Assembly: GCA_965205915.1 (NCBI GenBank)
Contig: OZ242191.1
Coordinates: 620,001 to 684,000 of the forward strand
Origin: VXMO01 sp965205915
GTDB taxonomy: Bacteria; Chloroflexota; Dehalococcoidia; UBA6926
Length of the DNA stretch: 64,000 nt
Direction of reading: 5' to 3'
In this document: positions 52,808-61,591 of the stretch, piece after piece
Position numbering within the stretch: position 1 is the first letter of the stretch
Layout of the letters: every line of letters starts with the position of its first letter
The notes under the pieces: model-generated
What the model was told of the DNA's origin: nothing
What the model saw: the letters and a program-made list of their open reading frames with translations, nothing else
Databases searched by the model: none
Translations under genes and position numbers: made by a program

Positions 52808-53368
52808 CTACAGCTTCTCAATCTGGAGGAAGTCCAGTTCGACGGGAGTTTCGCGGCCAAAGAAGGAGACCATGACAACGACCTTGCCGCGGTCGGGGCT
52901 GACTTCTTCGACGGTGCCAATGAAATCCAGGAACGGGCCGTCCGTGATGCGAACGCTCTGCCCCTTCTGATACCCCACTCGAACACGGGGGGCTTCCTGT
53001 TCCATCTGATCCAGGATGGAGCGGACTTCAGTTTCCTCCAGGGGAACCGGGCGCGGCGGGTCTCCGCTGCTCACAAAGCCGGTGACGCCGGGCGTCTCCC
53101 GAACCACGCGCCATGTCTCATCATCCATCAGCATCTCAACCAGGATGTAGCCCGGGAACACCTTGCGGGTCACGGTGCGCTTCTGGCCGGATCGAATTTC
53201 AATCTCGTCCTCAGTCGGGACGACGACACGGTACACGCGGTTCCTGACATCCAAGGAGTCGATGCGGTTTTCAAGGTTGCGGCAGACGCGATCCTCCTGG
53301 CCGGAGTACGTATGCACAACGTACCAGTGGCTTTGCGTCTCGATAACATCGGTCTGTTGTGAAGTCAT
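52808..53368 (-). CDS. nusG: Transcription termination/antitermination protein NusG
   Basis: 186 residues: NGN domain WYVVHTYSGQEDRVCRNLENRI and FPGYILVEMLMDDETWRVVRETPGVTGFV, then the KOW domain QSVRITDGPFLDFIGTVEEVSPDRGKVVVMVSFFGRETPVELDFLQIEKL. NusG joins RNA polymerase to Rho or the ribosome. Follows secE by 24 nt. Confidence 0.97.
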   Translation of the reverse strand: MTSQQTDVIETQSHWYVVHTYSGQEDRVCRNLENRIDSLDVRNRVYRVVVPTEDEIEIRSGQKRTVTRKVFPGYILVEMLMDDETWRVVRETPGVTGFVSSGDPPRPVPLEETEVRSILDQMEQEAPRVRVGYQKGQSVRITDGPFLDFIGTVEEVSPDRGKVVVMVSFFGRETPVELDFLQIEKL

Positions 53369-53392
53369 GGTCTGCCTATTCGAATCGGCTGT

Positions 53393-53623
53393 CTAGAAAC
53401 CCAACAGGAATCGGGTGACAAGGAAGTTGAAGACGTAATCCACGCCGCCAAGGAACAGTCCAACGATGCCCGAGACGATGATCACCATGATGGTGAGCCG
53501 GATGGCCTCTTCACGGGACGGCCAGGTCACGCGGCGGAGTTCAGTTATTACTTCACGGGGCAGGCGGGCGATGGATGCGCCGCTCGCGCGTCTACGGCCT
53601 GAAGTTTGGGGGCGTATGCTCAT
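53393..53623 (-). CDS. secE: Preprotein translocase subunit SecE
   Basis: A 76-residue single-span SecE: the amphipathic REVITELRRVTWPSREEAIRLT segment precedes one membrane span IMVIIVSGIVGLFLGGVDYVF. It stabilises SecY in the translocon. The usual rpmG-secE-nusG order is kept; no tRNA-Trp gene lies in between. Confidence 0.95.
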   Translation of the reverse strand: MSIRPQTSGRRRASGASIARLPREVITELRRVTWPSREEAIRLTIMVIIVSGIVGLFLGGVDYVFNFLVTRFLLGF

Positions 53624-53644
53624 ATGCTGTTTCGCTCCGCTAGC

Positions 53645-53812
53645 CTACCGCACCTCTCGGTGCAGGCGACGAACATGGCACCGCGGGCAGAACTTGTTCA
53701 GCTCCATGCGCTGCGTATCGTTGCGGCGGTTCTTCATGGAAGAGTAGTTGCGCTCACGGCACTCCGTGCATGCCATGGTGATAACGATGCGGTTTCCCTG
53801 TTTCTTGGCCAT
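53645..53812 (-). CDS. rpmG: 50S ribosomal protein L33
   Basis: A 55-codon gene starting MAKKQGNRIVITMACTECRE. It is the zinc-binding form, with CxxC pairs CTEC and CPRC, and the standard NYSSMKNRRNDTQRMELNKF middle. Located 46 nt after tuf and 21 nt before secE. Confidence 0.95.
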   Translation of the reverse strand: MAKKQGNRIVITMACTECRERNYSSMKNRRNDTQRMELNKFCPRCHVRRLHREVR

Positions 53813-53857
53813 AGTTGCCTCGTCGCCCGTGAACGCCTATCTCGTCGATTTTTGTGC

Positions 53858-55057
53858 TTACTGGATGATGTCGGTAATCACGCCGGAGCCGACAGTCCGG
53901 CCACCCTCGCGGATAGCGAACCGCAGGCCCTCTTCCATCGCGACGGGCGTGATCAGTTCAATTCGCATGCTCACGTTGTCACCCGGCATGATCATCTCGA
54001 TGCCCTCCGGCAGGTGCGCGGAGCCGGTGACATCCGTGGTGCGGATGTAGAACTGTGGCTTATAGCCATCGAAGAACGGCGTGTGTCGGCCGCCCTCATC
54101 TCGCGTGAGAACGTAGACCTGGGCCTGCGCCTGCGTGTGAGGAGTGATGGAGTTCGGTTTGGAGACAACCTGACCGCGCTCCACGTCATCGCGTTCAATG
54201 CCGCGGAGCAGTAGGCCGATCGCGTCGCCCGGCTCAGTCTCATCGACAGTCTTGTGGAACATCTCGATGCCCGTCACGACCGTCTTGCGCTGATCGCCGA
54301 ACCCAACAATCTCCACCTCTTGGCCAACCTTCATCATGCCGCGCTCAACGCGACCCGTGACGACGGTGCCACGGCCCTTGATGCCGAAGACGTCTTCAAT
54401 GGGCATGAGAAAGTCCAGGTCCCGTGGCCGATCCGGCTCCGGGATGTAGGCATCAACAGACTCCATGAGCTGGAGGATGGGCGCGTACTCAGCAGCGCCG
54501 GCGTCCTTGGAATCGCTCTCCAACGCCTGCAAGGCGCTGCCGCGAATGAACGGAACCTCGTCGCCTGGGAAATCGTAGCGGGAAAGTAGTTCCCGAACCT
54601 CGATTTCCACCAACTCCAGTAGCTCCTCATCGTCCATCATGTCGACCTTGTTGAGGAAAACAGCGATTCGGGGGACTTCCACCTGGCGGGCGAGCAGGAT
54701 GTGCTCACGCGTCTGGGGCATAGGACCGTCCGGCGCGCTGACGACGAGAATAGCCCCGTCCATTTGCGCCGCTCCGGTGATCATGTTCTTGATGTAGTCG
54801 GCGTGCCCCGGGCAATCCACGTGGGCATAGTGGCGAGTGGCGGTTTCATATTCAACATGCGAGATGTTGATTGTCACGCCGCGCGCCCGCTCTTCCGGCG
54901 CATTGTCAATGGAATCAAACGGCCGGAACTCGCTGGTCCCAGCGAGGTTCAGAACCTTGGTGATCGCCGCTGTCAGTGAGGTTTTACCATGGTCAACGTG
55001 ACCAATGGTCCCAATATTGAGATGCGGCTTCGTCCGCACGAACTTCTGCTTCGCCAT
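53858..55057 (-). CDS. tuf: Elongation factor Tu
   Basis: A 399-residue EF-Tu: GHVDHGKTSLTAAITKVL (P-loop), RGVTINISHVEYE, DCPGHADYIKNMITGAAQMDGAILVVSA and NKVDMMDD are the G motifs; domains II and III are complete and end GSGVITDIIQ. A single tuf copy is seen in this window. The gene lies 22 nt downstream of tRNA-Thr(GGT). Confidence 0.98.
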   Translation of the reverse strand: MAKQKFVRTKPHLNIGTIGHVDHGKTSLTAAITKVLNLAGTSEFRPFDSIDNAPEERARGVTINISHVEYETATRHYAHVDCPGHADYIKNMITGAAQMDGAILVVSAPDGPMPQTREHILLARQVEVPRIAVFLNKVDMMDDEELLELVEIEVRELLSRYDFPGDEVPFIRGSALQALESDSKDAGAAEYAPILQLMESVDAYIPEPDRPRDLDFLMPIEDVFGIKGRGTVVTGRVERGMMKVGQEVEIVGFGDQRKTVVTGIEMFHKTVDETEPGDAIGLLLRGIERDDVERGQVVSKPNSITPHTQAQAQVYVLTRDEGGRHTPFFDGYKPQFYIRTTDVTGSAHLPEGIEMIMPGDNVSMRIELITPVAMEEGLRFAIREGGRTVGSGVITDIIQ

Positions 55058-55079
55058 TCGTTCCCGTCCTCCTTCGAGC

Positions 55080-55155
55080 TGGAGCCCACAACCAGATTCG
55101 AACTGGTGACCTCGTTCTTACCAAGAACGTGCTCTGCCGACTGAGCTATGTGGGC
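55080..55155 (-). tRNA. tRNA-Thr (anticodon GGT)
   Basis: Acceptor GCCCACA/TGTGGGC, D arm GCTCAGTCGGCAGAGC, anticodon stem CGTTC/GAACG with loop TTGGTAA (anticodon GGT), T arm ACCAG-TTCGAAT-CTGGT, discriminator T and encoded CCA. It directly precedes tuf, as in many bacteria. Confidence 0.95.
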
Positions 55156-55232
55156 TTCTGTCTCTCCTTTCCGAAATTTCTGCCGCCTGACCCATTATGT
55201 TGCCATGTTCGCGGGCGCCATATCGGTCTATC

Positions 55233-55308
55233 TGGAGCCCGAGAGGGGATTCGAACCCGCTAGCCTGCCGATTACAAATCGGCTGCGCTACCCTTGCGCC
55301 ACTCGGGC
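55233..55308 (-). tRNA. tRNA-Thr (anticodon TGT) with a weak T stem
   Basis: Acceptor GCCCGAG/CTCGGGC, D arm GCGCAAGGGTAGCGC, anticodon stem GCCGA/TCGGC with loop TTTGTAA (anticodon TGT), discriminator T and encoded CCA. The T stem pairs GCGGG with CCCCT, leaving a G-U pair at 49-65 and a C-C mismatch at 50-64. Confidence 0.9.
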
Positions 55309-55339
55309 CCGGACAAACCTCCACATCTGCACAACAAAA

Positions 55340-55358
55340 GGAGCTAGCCCTCGCTAGC
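55340..55358 (-). terminator. Small hairpin between larC and the tRNA-Thr genes
   Basis: GCTAGC-GAGG-GCTAGC forms a 6-bp stem followed on the minus strand by TCCTTTTGTTG. It could end the larC transcript or be the first structure of the tRNA-tuf transcript. Confidence 0.4.
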
Positions 55359-55365
55359 CCAATTC

Positions 55366-55394
55366 AGTATGCGTAGCGGTCAATCAATCGTCAA
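55366..55394 (-). promoter_or_regulatory. Candidate promoter of the tRNA-Thr/tuf transcript
   Basis: TTGACG (55394-55389) and CATACT (55371-55366) lie 17 nt apart, about 58 nt before the first tRNA. Confidence 0.5.
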
Positions 55395-55408
55395 GTGGAT
55401 AAGGCGCA

Positions 55409-56641
55409 TCACAGAAGGGCGTCTTCGGCTGCGCGACGGACGATTTCATACACGCGCTGGATGGGCAGCGACGAGTCCCGGGCTATGCGACGACAGTCAT
55501 CATATTCCGGCGCAATCCCGATGATCTCGCCAGCCGCGCTGAGTCGCTTGACCTTGACGCTCGCCGGGCCAAGCGGAGTCTTAACTTCAACTGATTCCCG
55601 TGACGCTTCATAGCGAGTAACCGGTGTGACGCGGACACCCAGCGTCGTGGTCTCTCGCAGCATAACGGTCGCAATCTGCGCTTGCGTTTCAGGGGGCGCA
55701 ATGGCAGTCAGTATGACGCCGGGGCGTCCCTTCTTCATCTGGGTTGTTTGAAGCCACACATCGCGCGCGCCCGCCTCGATTAGCCGTTCCCGCGCGTGTT
55801 CATAGAGTTCCGGGTTCATGTCGTCGATCGTTGTTTCTACCATGACCATTGGACGAGCGACAGGTTGCTGCTCGGCCGCCTCGCCGATCGTGACGGTCAC
55901 GATATTCGCACGGCCGGGCGGGTCCTTCGTGCCTGCGCCGTACCCGACAGCCCGAACAGAGGTCATGGCGGGCGGAGCAACAAAGTCGGCGAGTGTCGTG
56001 ATGATAGCCGCGCCGGTGGGAGTGACGATCTCGCCGGTGGGTTCCGCCGAAGAGTCGCCCGGGGGTGGCAGCGTTGGGGCCTCGGCCATACGCATGAGTT
56101 CGAGGACGCCGGGAACGGGAACGGGCAGGATGCCGTGCAGCGTGCCGACGCGGCCGGTAGCTAGCGGGAGACCGGAGGCGTGGACTGCGTCAATGCCTAA
56201 CTGCTCCAAGCCAACGACCGTTCCAACAACATCCACAAGCGTGTCCGCCGCGCCAAGCTCCGCCAGTTCCACATCGTCGGGTGAGCCGCCGTGAACGCGC
56301 GCCTCCGCCTGCCCTATGGCCTTGAGGACACGGACGGAGGGCTCACGTATTGATTTCTCAAGGCCCGATGTTTCGACGCGTTCTATGAGCGTTGAGAGGG
56401 AAGTATGTCCGCGCGATTCGGGGCCGCCTGACACCGGTCCGTCCCCGCCCTGTATTTCGACGTGTGTTGCCCTGATTCCGGCGCGGTGTGTCTCGCGCGG
56501 CGTTAGCCGAATCGGCTTATCGGGAAAGACGCGATCGATGGCTGAATTCATCGCCTCCACCGACGCGCCGGCATCAAGGAGCGCGCCCAGCAGCATGTCG
56601 CCGCTGACGCCGTTGGCGCACTGGAAGTACGCAATCAGCAT
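55409..56641 (-). CDS. larC: Nickel pincer cofactor biosynthesis protein LarC
   Basis: A 410-residue DUF111 protein that inserts nickel, in a CTP-dependent way, into the pincer cofactor made by LarB and LarE. MLIAYFQCANGVSGDMLLGALLDAGAS, the VELAELGAADTLVDVVG region and VETTIDDMNPELYEHARERLIEAGARDVW are family blocks. The gene is one continuous ORF, unlike the frameshifted larC1/larC2 of lactobacilli. It starts 6 nt after larE. larA and larB are not in the window. Confidence 0.92.
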   Translation of the reverse strand: MLIAYFQCANGVSGDMLLGALLDAGASVEAMNSAIDRVFPDKPIRLTPRETHRAGIRATHVEIQGGDGPVSGGPESRGHTSLSTLIERVETSGLEKSIREPSVRVLKAIGQAEARVHGGSPDDVELAELGAADTLVDVVGTVVGLEQLGIDAVHASGLPLATGRVGTLHGILPVPVPGVLELMRMAEAPTLPPPGDSSAEPTGEIVTPTGAAIITTLADFVAPPAMTSVRAVGYGAGTKDPPGRANIVTVTIGEAAEQQPVARPMVMVETTIDDMNPELYEHARERLIEAGARDVWLQTTQMKKGRPGVILTAIAPPETQAQIATVMLRETTTLGVRVTPVTRYEASRESVEVKTPLGPASVKVKRLSAAGEIIGIAPEYDDCRRIARDSSLPIQRVYEIVRRAAEDALL

Positions 56642-56647
56642 GGCGCC

Positions 56648-57523
56648 CTACCCCAGCGCAGGCGGCTTTTCGACACTGATACCGTCGTTCACAGTCGTGG
56701 CTTGGCGCGTGTTGAGACTGCCGGTCTTGTAGCCGGCAAGATCGAGTGTTACGAAGAGGTAGCCGAGGTTCCGGATGTGGTCGATAAGTCCCTGGCGGAG
56801 GTCGTCTGATATGAGCCGTTGCATGTCCTCCGGCGCAACTTCTATGCGGGCGATCGCGCCGTGGTGACGCACACGCACTTGCCTGAATCCGTGGTCATGG
56901 AGATATTTTTCGGCGCGCCCGATCTTGTCCAGCAACTCAAATGAGACCGGCGTGCCGAGTGGTATGCGGGAGGCTAGGCAGGATTCGGCGGGCTTATCCC
57001 AGTTGGGCAGGCCGCGTTCCCGTGCCAGTTGCCGCACTTCATCCTTGGTTAGGCCGACTTCAACGAACGGGCTGCGGACACCCTGCTCATCCTTGGCTTT
57101 TAGACCGGGGCGGATATCGCCCAAATCATCAATGAGGGTGCCATCAATGACCCATGGGATGCCCTTGCTCACGGCTATGTCGCGCAGGTGGGTGAACATA
57201 TCGACGCGACAGAAGTAGCAGCGGCGGCCATCGTTGGCGGCAAAGCCTTCCATTTCAAGCTGATCCGTATCAAAGAATTCGTGGCGCGCTCCCAGCATCT
57301 GCGCGACTTCCCGGGCATCGTCCGCTTCTTCTGCGGCAAACGTCGGAGATAGGGCCGTTACGCCTAGGGCGTTAGTGCCAAGCTCATCCGTGGCGACCGC
57401 GAGGAGGAGGCTGGAGTCGACGCCGCCGGAGAATCCGACTACGACGGCGCCAAGCTCACGAAGCAGTCTACGAAGCGCTTCTTGCTTGTTGGCGAGTTCC
57501 GGGGAGTTTGTGACAAGAGTCAC
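56648..57523 (-). CDS. larE: ATP-dependent sacrificial sulfur transferase LarE
   Basis: A 291-residue PP-loop enzyme that donates sulfur from its own Cys to the pincer cofactor. VVGFSGGVDSSLLLAVA is the PP-loop, and the sacrificial Cys is in WDKPAESCLASRIPLG; a further RCYFCR pair is present. GTG 57523 preceded by GGAGG at 8 nt is the best start, although the frame is open to 57628. The start overlaps the stop of a 23-codon mini-ORF (GTGA). Confidence 0.92.
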   Translation of the reverse strand: MTLVTNSPELANKQEALRRLLRELGAVVVGFSGGVDSSLLLAVATDELGTNALGVTALSPTFAAEEADDAREVAQMLGARHEFFDTDQLEMEGFAANDGRRCYFCRVDMFTHLRDIAVSKGIPWVIDGTLIDDLGDIRPGLKAKDEQGVRSPFVEVGLTKDEVRQLARERGLPNWDKPAESCLASRIPLGTPVSFELLDKIGRAEKYLHDHGFRQVRVRHHGAIARIEVAPEDMQRLISDDLRQGLIDHIRNLGYLFVTLDLAGYKTGSLNTRQATTVNDGISVEKPPALG

Positions 57524-57591
57524 GAATGAGCCTCCAAAATGTGCAAAAAGGGGTTGTTTTCGGTCGTTTTGGGGACTGTTACGAGAGTCAC
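57520..57591 (-). CDS. 23-codon mini-ORF bridging radA and larE
   Basis: GTG at 57591 overlaps the radA stop (GTGA) and the TGA at 57520-57522 overlaps the larE GTG (GTGA). GGAG lies 7 nt before its start. The peptide begins MTLVTVPKTTENN and ends LHILEAHS. Its start region is an imperfect copy of the larE start region (57510-57539 and 57578-57606), so duplication of one translation initiation site apparently produced it. It may act only as a translation relay. Confidence 0.45.
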   Translation of the reverse strand: MTLVTVPKTTENNPFLHILEAHS

Positions 57592-59003
57592 GAGCGGGCT
57601 CCAAAAACCGGGGTGGTTTGGGCGTCATGGATCAGGGCTTGTTCGACGGCCTCGTGGAGGGTTGAGGCGGGGAGGACGGTGATGGGGGTTTGGGCGCTTG
57701 AGGCGTCATCGGGAGGGGCGATGATGCGGCGAAAGCCGCGGCGGGCGGCCTCATTGATGCGACGTTGGAGTTGGGGTACGCGGCGGATGTCTCCGGTCAG
57801 GCCGATTTCACCGACGGCGGCGACGTCCGGCCCGGCCGGGACATCGCGGAGGCTTGAAACGATCGCGAGTGCGATGGCCAGATCCGCGGACGGGCTTGTG
57901 ACACGCAGGCCGCCGATGGCGTTGACGATGACATCGTGCTTGCCGAGCGGGAGTCGCAATCGGCGTGAGAGAACGGCGCAGATGAGCAGGAGGCGGTTGA
58001 AGTCAACGCCGGTGGCCATGCGGCGGGGGTCCGCGCCTGCGGTGGGCGCGACGAGGGCCTGGATCTCGACCAGCAGGGGACGTGTGCCCTCGACGATGGG
58101 GGTGACGATGGAGCCGGGGGCGGTTGACGTTCGCTCCTGGGTGAGGGCGGCTGAGGGATCGTCGACCTCGCGGAGTCCGGTTTCGGTCATTTGGAGGACG
58201 GCGATCTCATCGGTGGAGCCAAAGCGGTTCTTGGCGCAGCGGGCGATGCGATAGGGGCCGAGGCCCTCGCCTTCGAGATAGAGAACAACATCAACGGCGT
58301 GCTCAAGAACACGGGGTCCGGCGATCGCGCCGTCCTTTGTGACATGGCCGGACATTATGACGGAGACACCGCGACGGCGGGCCCATTCGACGAGCCTTGC
58401 TCCGCACTCGCGCACCTGCGCGACACTGCCGGCCGACGATGACGCCTCAGTTCTAAGGGTCTGGATGGAATCAACGAGGAGCAGGTTTGGCGGACCGTTG
58501 TTGAGATCCGCGAGGAGAGCGTCCATGTTTGTTTCGGTGACCATCGTCACACCGTCGCCGGTCAGGGCCAGGCGGGCGGCGCGGAGGGCGATCTGTTCCG
58601 GGGATTCCTCACCGGCCACGTAGACGATGCTCGCGCCGCCTGAGCCGACTGCGGATGCCAACTGGAGTAGCAGGGTTGACTTGCCGATGCCGGGCTCGCC
58701 ACCGAGCAGAATAACGCTGCCGGGCACGATACCCCCGCCGAGGACGGTCATGAGCTCAGGCATGTCACGCACTGCCATGTGTGCGGGCTGCGATGTGGCG
58801 GCCTCCATAAGGTCGGAAAGTGACGTGGCCCCCGCCTTCGCGGGGGTGACGGATGAATTGCCTAAGGCGCCGCGCGATCCGAGTGAGGAAGGAATGACCT
58901 CAACGAGGGAGCCCCATGTCTCGCATTGCGGACAGCGGCCTTCCCAGCGGGACACCTCTGTCCCGCAAGCCGTGCAGCTATAGGCAACGCGCGGTCGTGG
59001 CAT
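57588..59003 (-). CDS. radA: DNA repair protein RadA/Sms
   Basis: A 471-residue RecA-like helicase for branch migration in recombination. The N-terminal zinc finger is CTACGTEVSRWEGRCPQC; Walker A is LLGGEPGIGKSTLLLQLA; the RadA-specific KNRFGSTDEIAV lies near residue 253; a Lon-like C-terminal domain includes GADPRRMATGVDFNRLLLI and VGEIGLTGDIRRV. It lies 27 nt after clpC. Confidence 0.95.
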   Translation of the reverse strand: MPRPRVAYSCTACGTEVSRWEGRCPQCETWGSLVEVIPSSLGSRGALGNSSVTPAKAGATSLSDLMEAATSQPAHMAVRDMPELMTVLGGGIVPGSVILLGGEPGIGKSTLLLQLASAVGSGGASIVYVAGEESPEQIALRAARLALTGDGVTMVTETNMDALLADLNNGPPNLLLVDSIQTLRTEASSSAGSVAQVRECGARLVEWARRRGVSVIMSGHVTKDGAIAGPRVLEHAVDVVLYLEGEGLGPYRIARCAKNRFGSTDEIAVLQMTETGLREVDDPSAALTQERTSTAPGSIVTPIVEGTRPLLVEIQALVAPTAGADPRRMATGVDFNRLLLICAVLSRRLRLPLGKHDVIVNAIGGLRVTSPSADLAIALAIVSSLRDVPAGPDVAAVGEIGLTGDIRRVPQLQRRINEAARRGFRRIIAPPDDASSAQTPITVLPASTLHEAVEQALIHDAQTTPVFGARS

Positions 59004-59030
59004 CGTACTCGTGCCAGACCCTACCGTTGG

Positions 59031-61538
59031 TTAGCCCGCCACCTCGACGGCTTCGGCTTCGGCCTCGGCCTCGGCCTCTTCGACGGGTTCGGGCGTGGTA
59101 ACGACGGTCACGGTCACCTTTTCGTCCACGTAGTCGACGCGAATCATGTCGCCCTCGTTAATCGCGCCGCTCAGGATATCGTCGGAGAGCCTGTCTTCGA
59201 TCATGTCCTGAATGACGCGGCGTAACGGCCTTGCGCCATACGTCTCGTCGTAACCCTTTTCGCCAACGTAGTCGCGAAGAGCGTCGGTGGCTTCTATGGT
59301 GATGCGCTTGGTCTCCAACTGCTTCTCGACATCCTTCATCATCAGGTCGACGATTTGGCGGATGTGGACTCTATCAAGCGAGTGGAAAACAACCTGCGCG
59401 TCGATGCGGTTCAGGAACTCGGGGCGGAAGAACTGTTTGACCTCTTCCAGCACCTTGTCCCTCATGCGCTCATAGGATTTCTTGCGCATGTCCGAGTCAT
59501 CCTTCGTGTACGCGAAGCCGATGTTGGAGTTCTTCTTCATGACTTCCGCGCCGATGTTGGAAGTCATGACGATGATGGCGTTTCGGAAGTCCACCTTGCG
59601 ACCCTTGGCGTCAGTCAAGTGACCATCGTCGAAGATCTGCAAGAGGATATTGAAGACCTCGGGGTGGGCCTTTTCGATCTCATCGAACAGGATGACGCAG
59701 TAGGACTTGCGGCGCACGGCCTCGGTCAACTGGCCGCCCTCATCGAAACCGACGTACCCGGGAGGCGCGCCAACGAGCCTTGCGACGGTGTGGCGCTCCA
59801 TGAACTCTGACATATCCAGGCGAATGAGCGACTCTTCCGAGCCGAACATGAACTCCGACAGCGCACGGACGAGTTCCGTCTTACCGACACCCGTCGGGCC
59901 AAGGAAGAGGAATGTGCCGATAGGCCGGCGCGGATCCTTGAGCCCTGCCCTGGCGCGGCGAACTGCCTTGGAGACGTTAATGATTGCCTCATGCTGGCCA
60001 ATGATGCGGCTATGCATCGCCTCTTCCATGTGGATGAGGCGCTCGCTCTCCTCGGCGGCGAGACGCGTGACGGGGATGTTGGTCCACATGCTGACGACCT
60101 GGGCGATATCGTCTTCAGTTACCTCAGGCACCGCGCTCTGTTGCTCGTTCTGCCACTCGTGTTCCAGCCGCGCGATACGCTCGGCGAGGCTGACCTCGCG
60201 TTCGCGCATCTCGGCGGCGAAATCGAAGTTGGAGGCGGCGACGGCGTTGTCCTTCTCGGCACGAACGCGCTCGAGGGCCCTCATGGCCTCCTTAACGGAA
60301 AGGGGCATGGATGACGCGCGGATGCGCACGCGGCTTGCCGCCTCATCAATCAGGTCGATGGCCTTGTCAGGCAGGAACCGATCCGCGATGTAGCGTGAGG
60401 CGAGCGTGGCCGCGGCTATAACGGCTTCATCAGTAATGGTGAGGCTGTGGTGTTCTTCGTATTGTGACTTCACACCGCGGAGTATTGCGGTGGTGTCGTC
60501 CGAGGACGGCTCTTCGACACGGACGGGCTGGAAGCGCCGCTCAAGCGCAGGGTCGCGCTCCACATAGCGACGGTAGTCGTCCAGCGTCGTTGCTCCGATG
60601 GTCTGTAGCTCGCCACGGGCGAGAGAGGGCTTGAGGATGTTTGACGCGTCCACCGCGCCCTCAGCCGCGCCCGCGCCAACGAGCGTGTGCATTTCATCGA
60701 TAAAGAGGATGGTGTTCTTGGCGGCGCGAATCTCGTCGACGACTTTCTTGAGCCGCTCTTCGAATTCGCCGCGATACTTGGTGCCGGCGACAAGGGCGCC
60801 CATATCCAGGGTGACGAGCCGCGCGCCACTGAGGCTGTCGGGCACATCACTGCTCACGATCCGCTGGGCGAGCGCCTCAACGATGGCGGTTTTGCCAACG
60901 CCGGGCTCACCGATCAGCACAGGGTTGTTCTTTGTGCGTCGAGAGAGAATCTGCACGACGCGCTCAATCTCCTGCTGTCGCCCGATGACGGGGTCGAGCT
61001 GGCCGTCACGGGCAAGAGCCGTGAGATCGACGCCGAGTTGATCCAGGGTTGGGGTGCGTGTGCCTGACCCTGACCTGCTGCCGGGTTGGCTTCCGGACTG
61101 GCTGAGGATGCGCTGAGTCTCCTGGCGGACCTTGTCGAGGGTGACGCCAAGGCTCTCAAGGACGCCGGCGGCGACGCCATCGCCCTCACGGAGGAGACCG
61201 ATGAGCAGGTGTTCGGTGCCGATGTAGTGGTGAGACATCTCGCGCGCCTCGTCGACGGCGAGTTCGATGACTTTCTTTGCGCGCGGCGTGAGGCCAACGT
61301 CGCTGGTTGGCTGCTTCTGGCCGCGTCCGATGATAAAGGTGACGGCGGAGCGGATCTTGGAGAGGTCAACGCCGAGGGAGACAAGGACGCGGGTACCAAC
61401 GCCTTCCGGCTCTCGGGCGAGTCCAAGCAAGACATGCTCCGTGCCGATGTAGTTGTGGTTGAGTTCCCCAGCCTCTTCCTGCGCGAGCGAGAGAACCCGC
61501 CTTGCGCGTTCCGAGAACTTTTCGAATCTGCTTGCCAT
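59031..61538 (-). CDS. clpC: ATP-dependent Clp protease ATP-binding subunit ClpC
   Basis: An 835-residue HSP100 unfoldase with two Clp_N repeats (SERARRVLSLAQEEAGELNH at the start), AAA1 with Walker A GEPGVGKTAIVEALA, a UVR-containing middle domain (DFAAEMREREVSLAERI), AAA2 with GPTGVGKTELVRAL, and a C-terminal D2 domain. The last 20 residues are Glu/Ala-rich. CtsR, McsA and McsB are not adjacent, unlike in Firmicutes. Confidence 0.96.
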   Translation of the reverse strand: MASRFEKFSERARRVLSLAQEEAGELNHNYIGTEHVLLGLAREPEGVGTRVLVSLGVDLSKIRSAVTFIIGRGQKQPTSDVGLTPRAKKVIELAVDEAREMSHHYIGTEHLLIGLLREGDGVAAGVLESLGVTLDKVRQETQRILSQSGSQPGSRSGSGTRTPTLDQLGVDLTALARDGQLDPVIGRQQEIERVVQILSRRTKNNPVLIGEPGVGKTAIVEALAQRIVSSDVPDSLSGARLVTLDMGALVAGTKYRGEFEERLKKVVDEIRAAKNTILFIDEMHTLVGAGAAEGAVDASNILKPSLARGELQTIGATTLDDYRRYVERDPALERRFQPVRVEEPSSDDTTAILRGVKSQYEEHHSLTITDEAVIAAATLASRYIADRFLPDKAIDLIDEAASRVRIRASSMPLSVKEAMRALERVRAEKDNAVAASNFDFAAEMREREVSLAERIARLEHEWQNEQQSAVPEVTEDDIAQVVSMWTNIPVTRLAAEESERLIHMEEAMHSRIIGQHEAIINVSKAVRRARAGLKDPRRPIGTFLFLGPTGVGKTELVRALSEFMFGSEESLIRLDMSEFMERHTVARLVGAPPGYVGFDEGGQLTEAVRRKSYCVILFDEIEKAHPEVFNILLQIFDDGHLTDAKGRKVDFRNAIIVMTSNIGAEVMKKNSNIGFAYTKDDSDMRKKSYERMRDKVLEEVKQFFRPEFLNRIDAQVVFHSLDRVHIRQIVDLMMKDVEKQLETKRITIEATDALRDYVGEKGYDETYGARPLRRVIQDMIEDRLSDDILSGAINEGDMIRVDYVDEKVTVTVVTTPEPVEEAEAEAEAEAVEVAG

Positions 61539-61591
61539 GGCTTACTCCGCTCACCCGTTCAGACGGGTATTCGCGTCCGCGCTGTCCGCTG

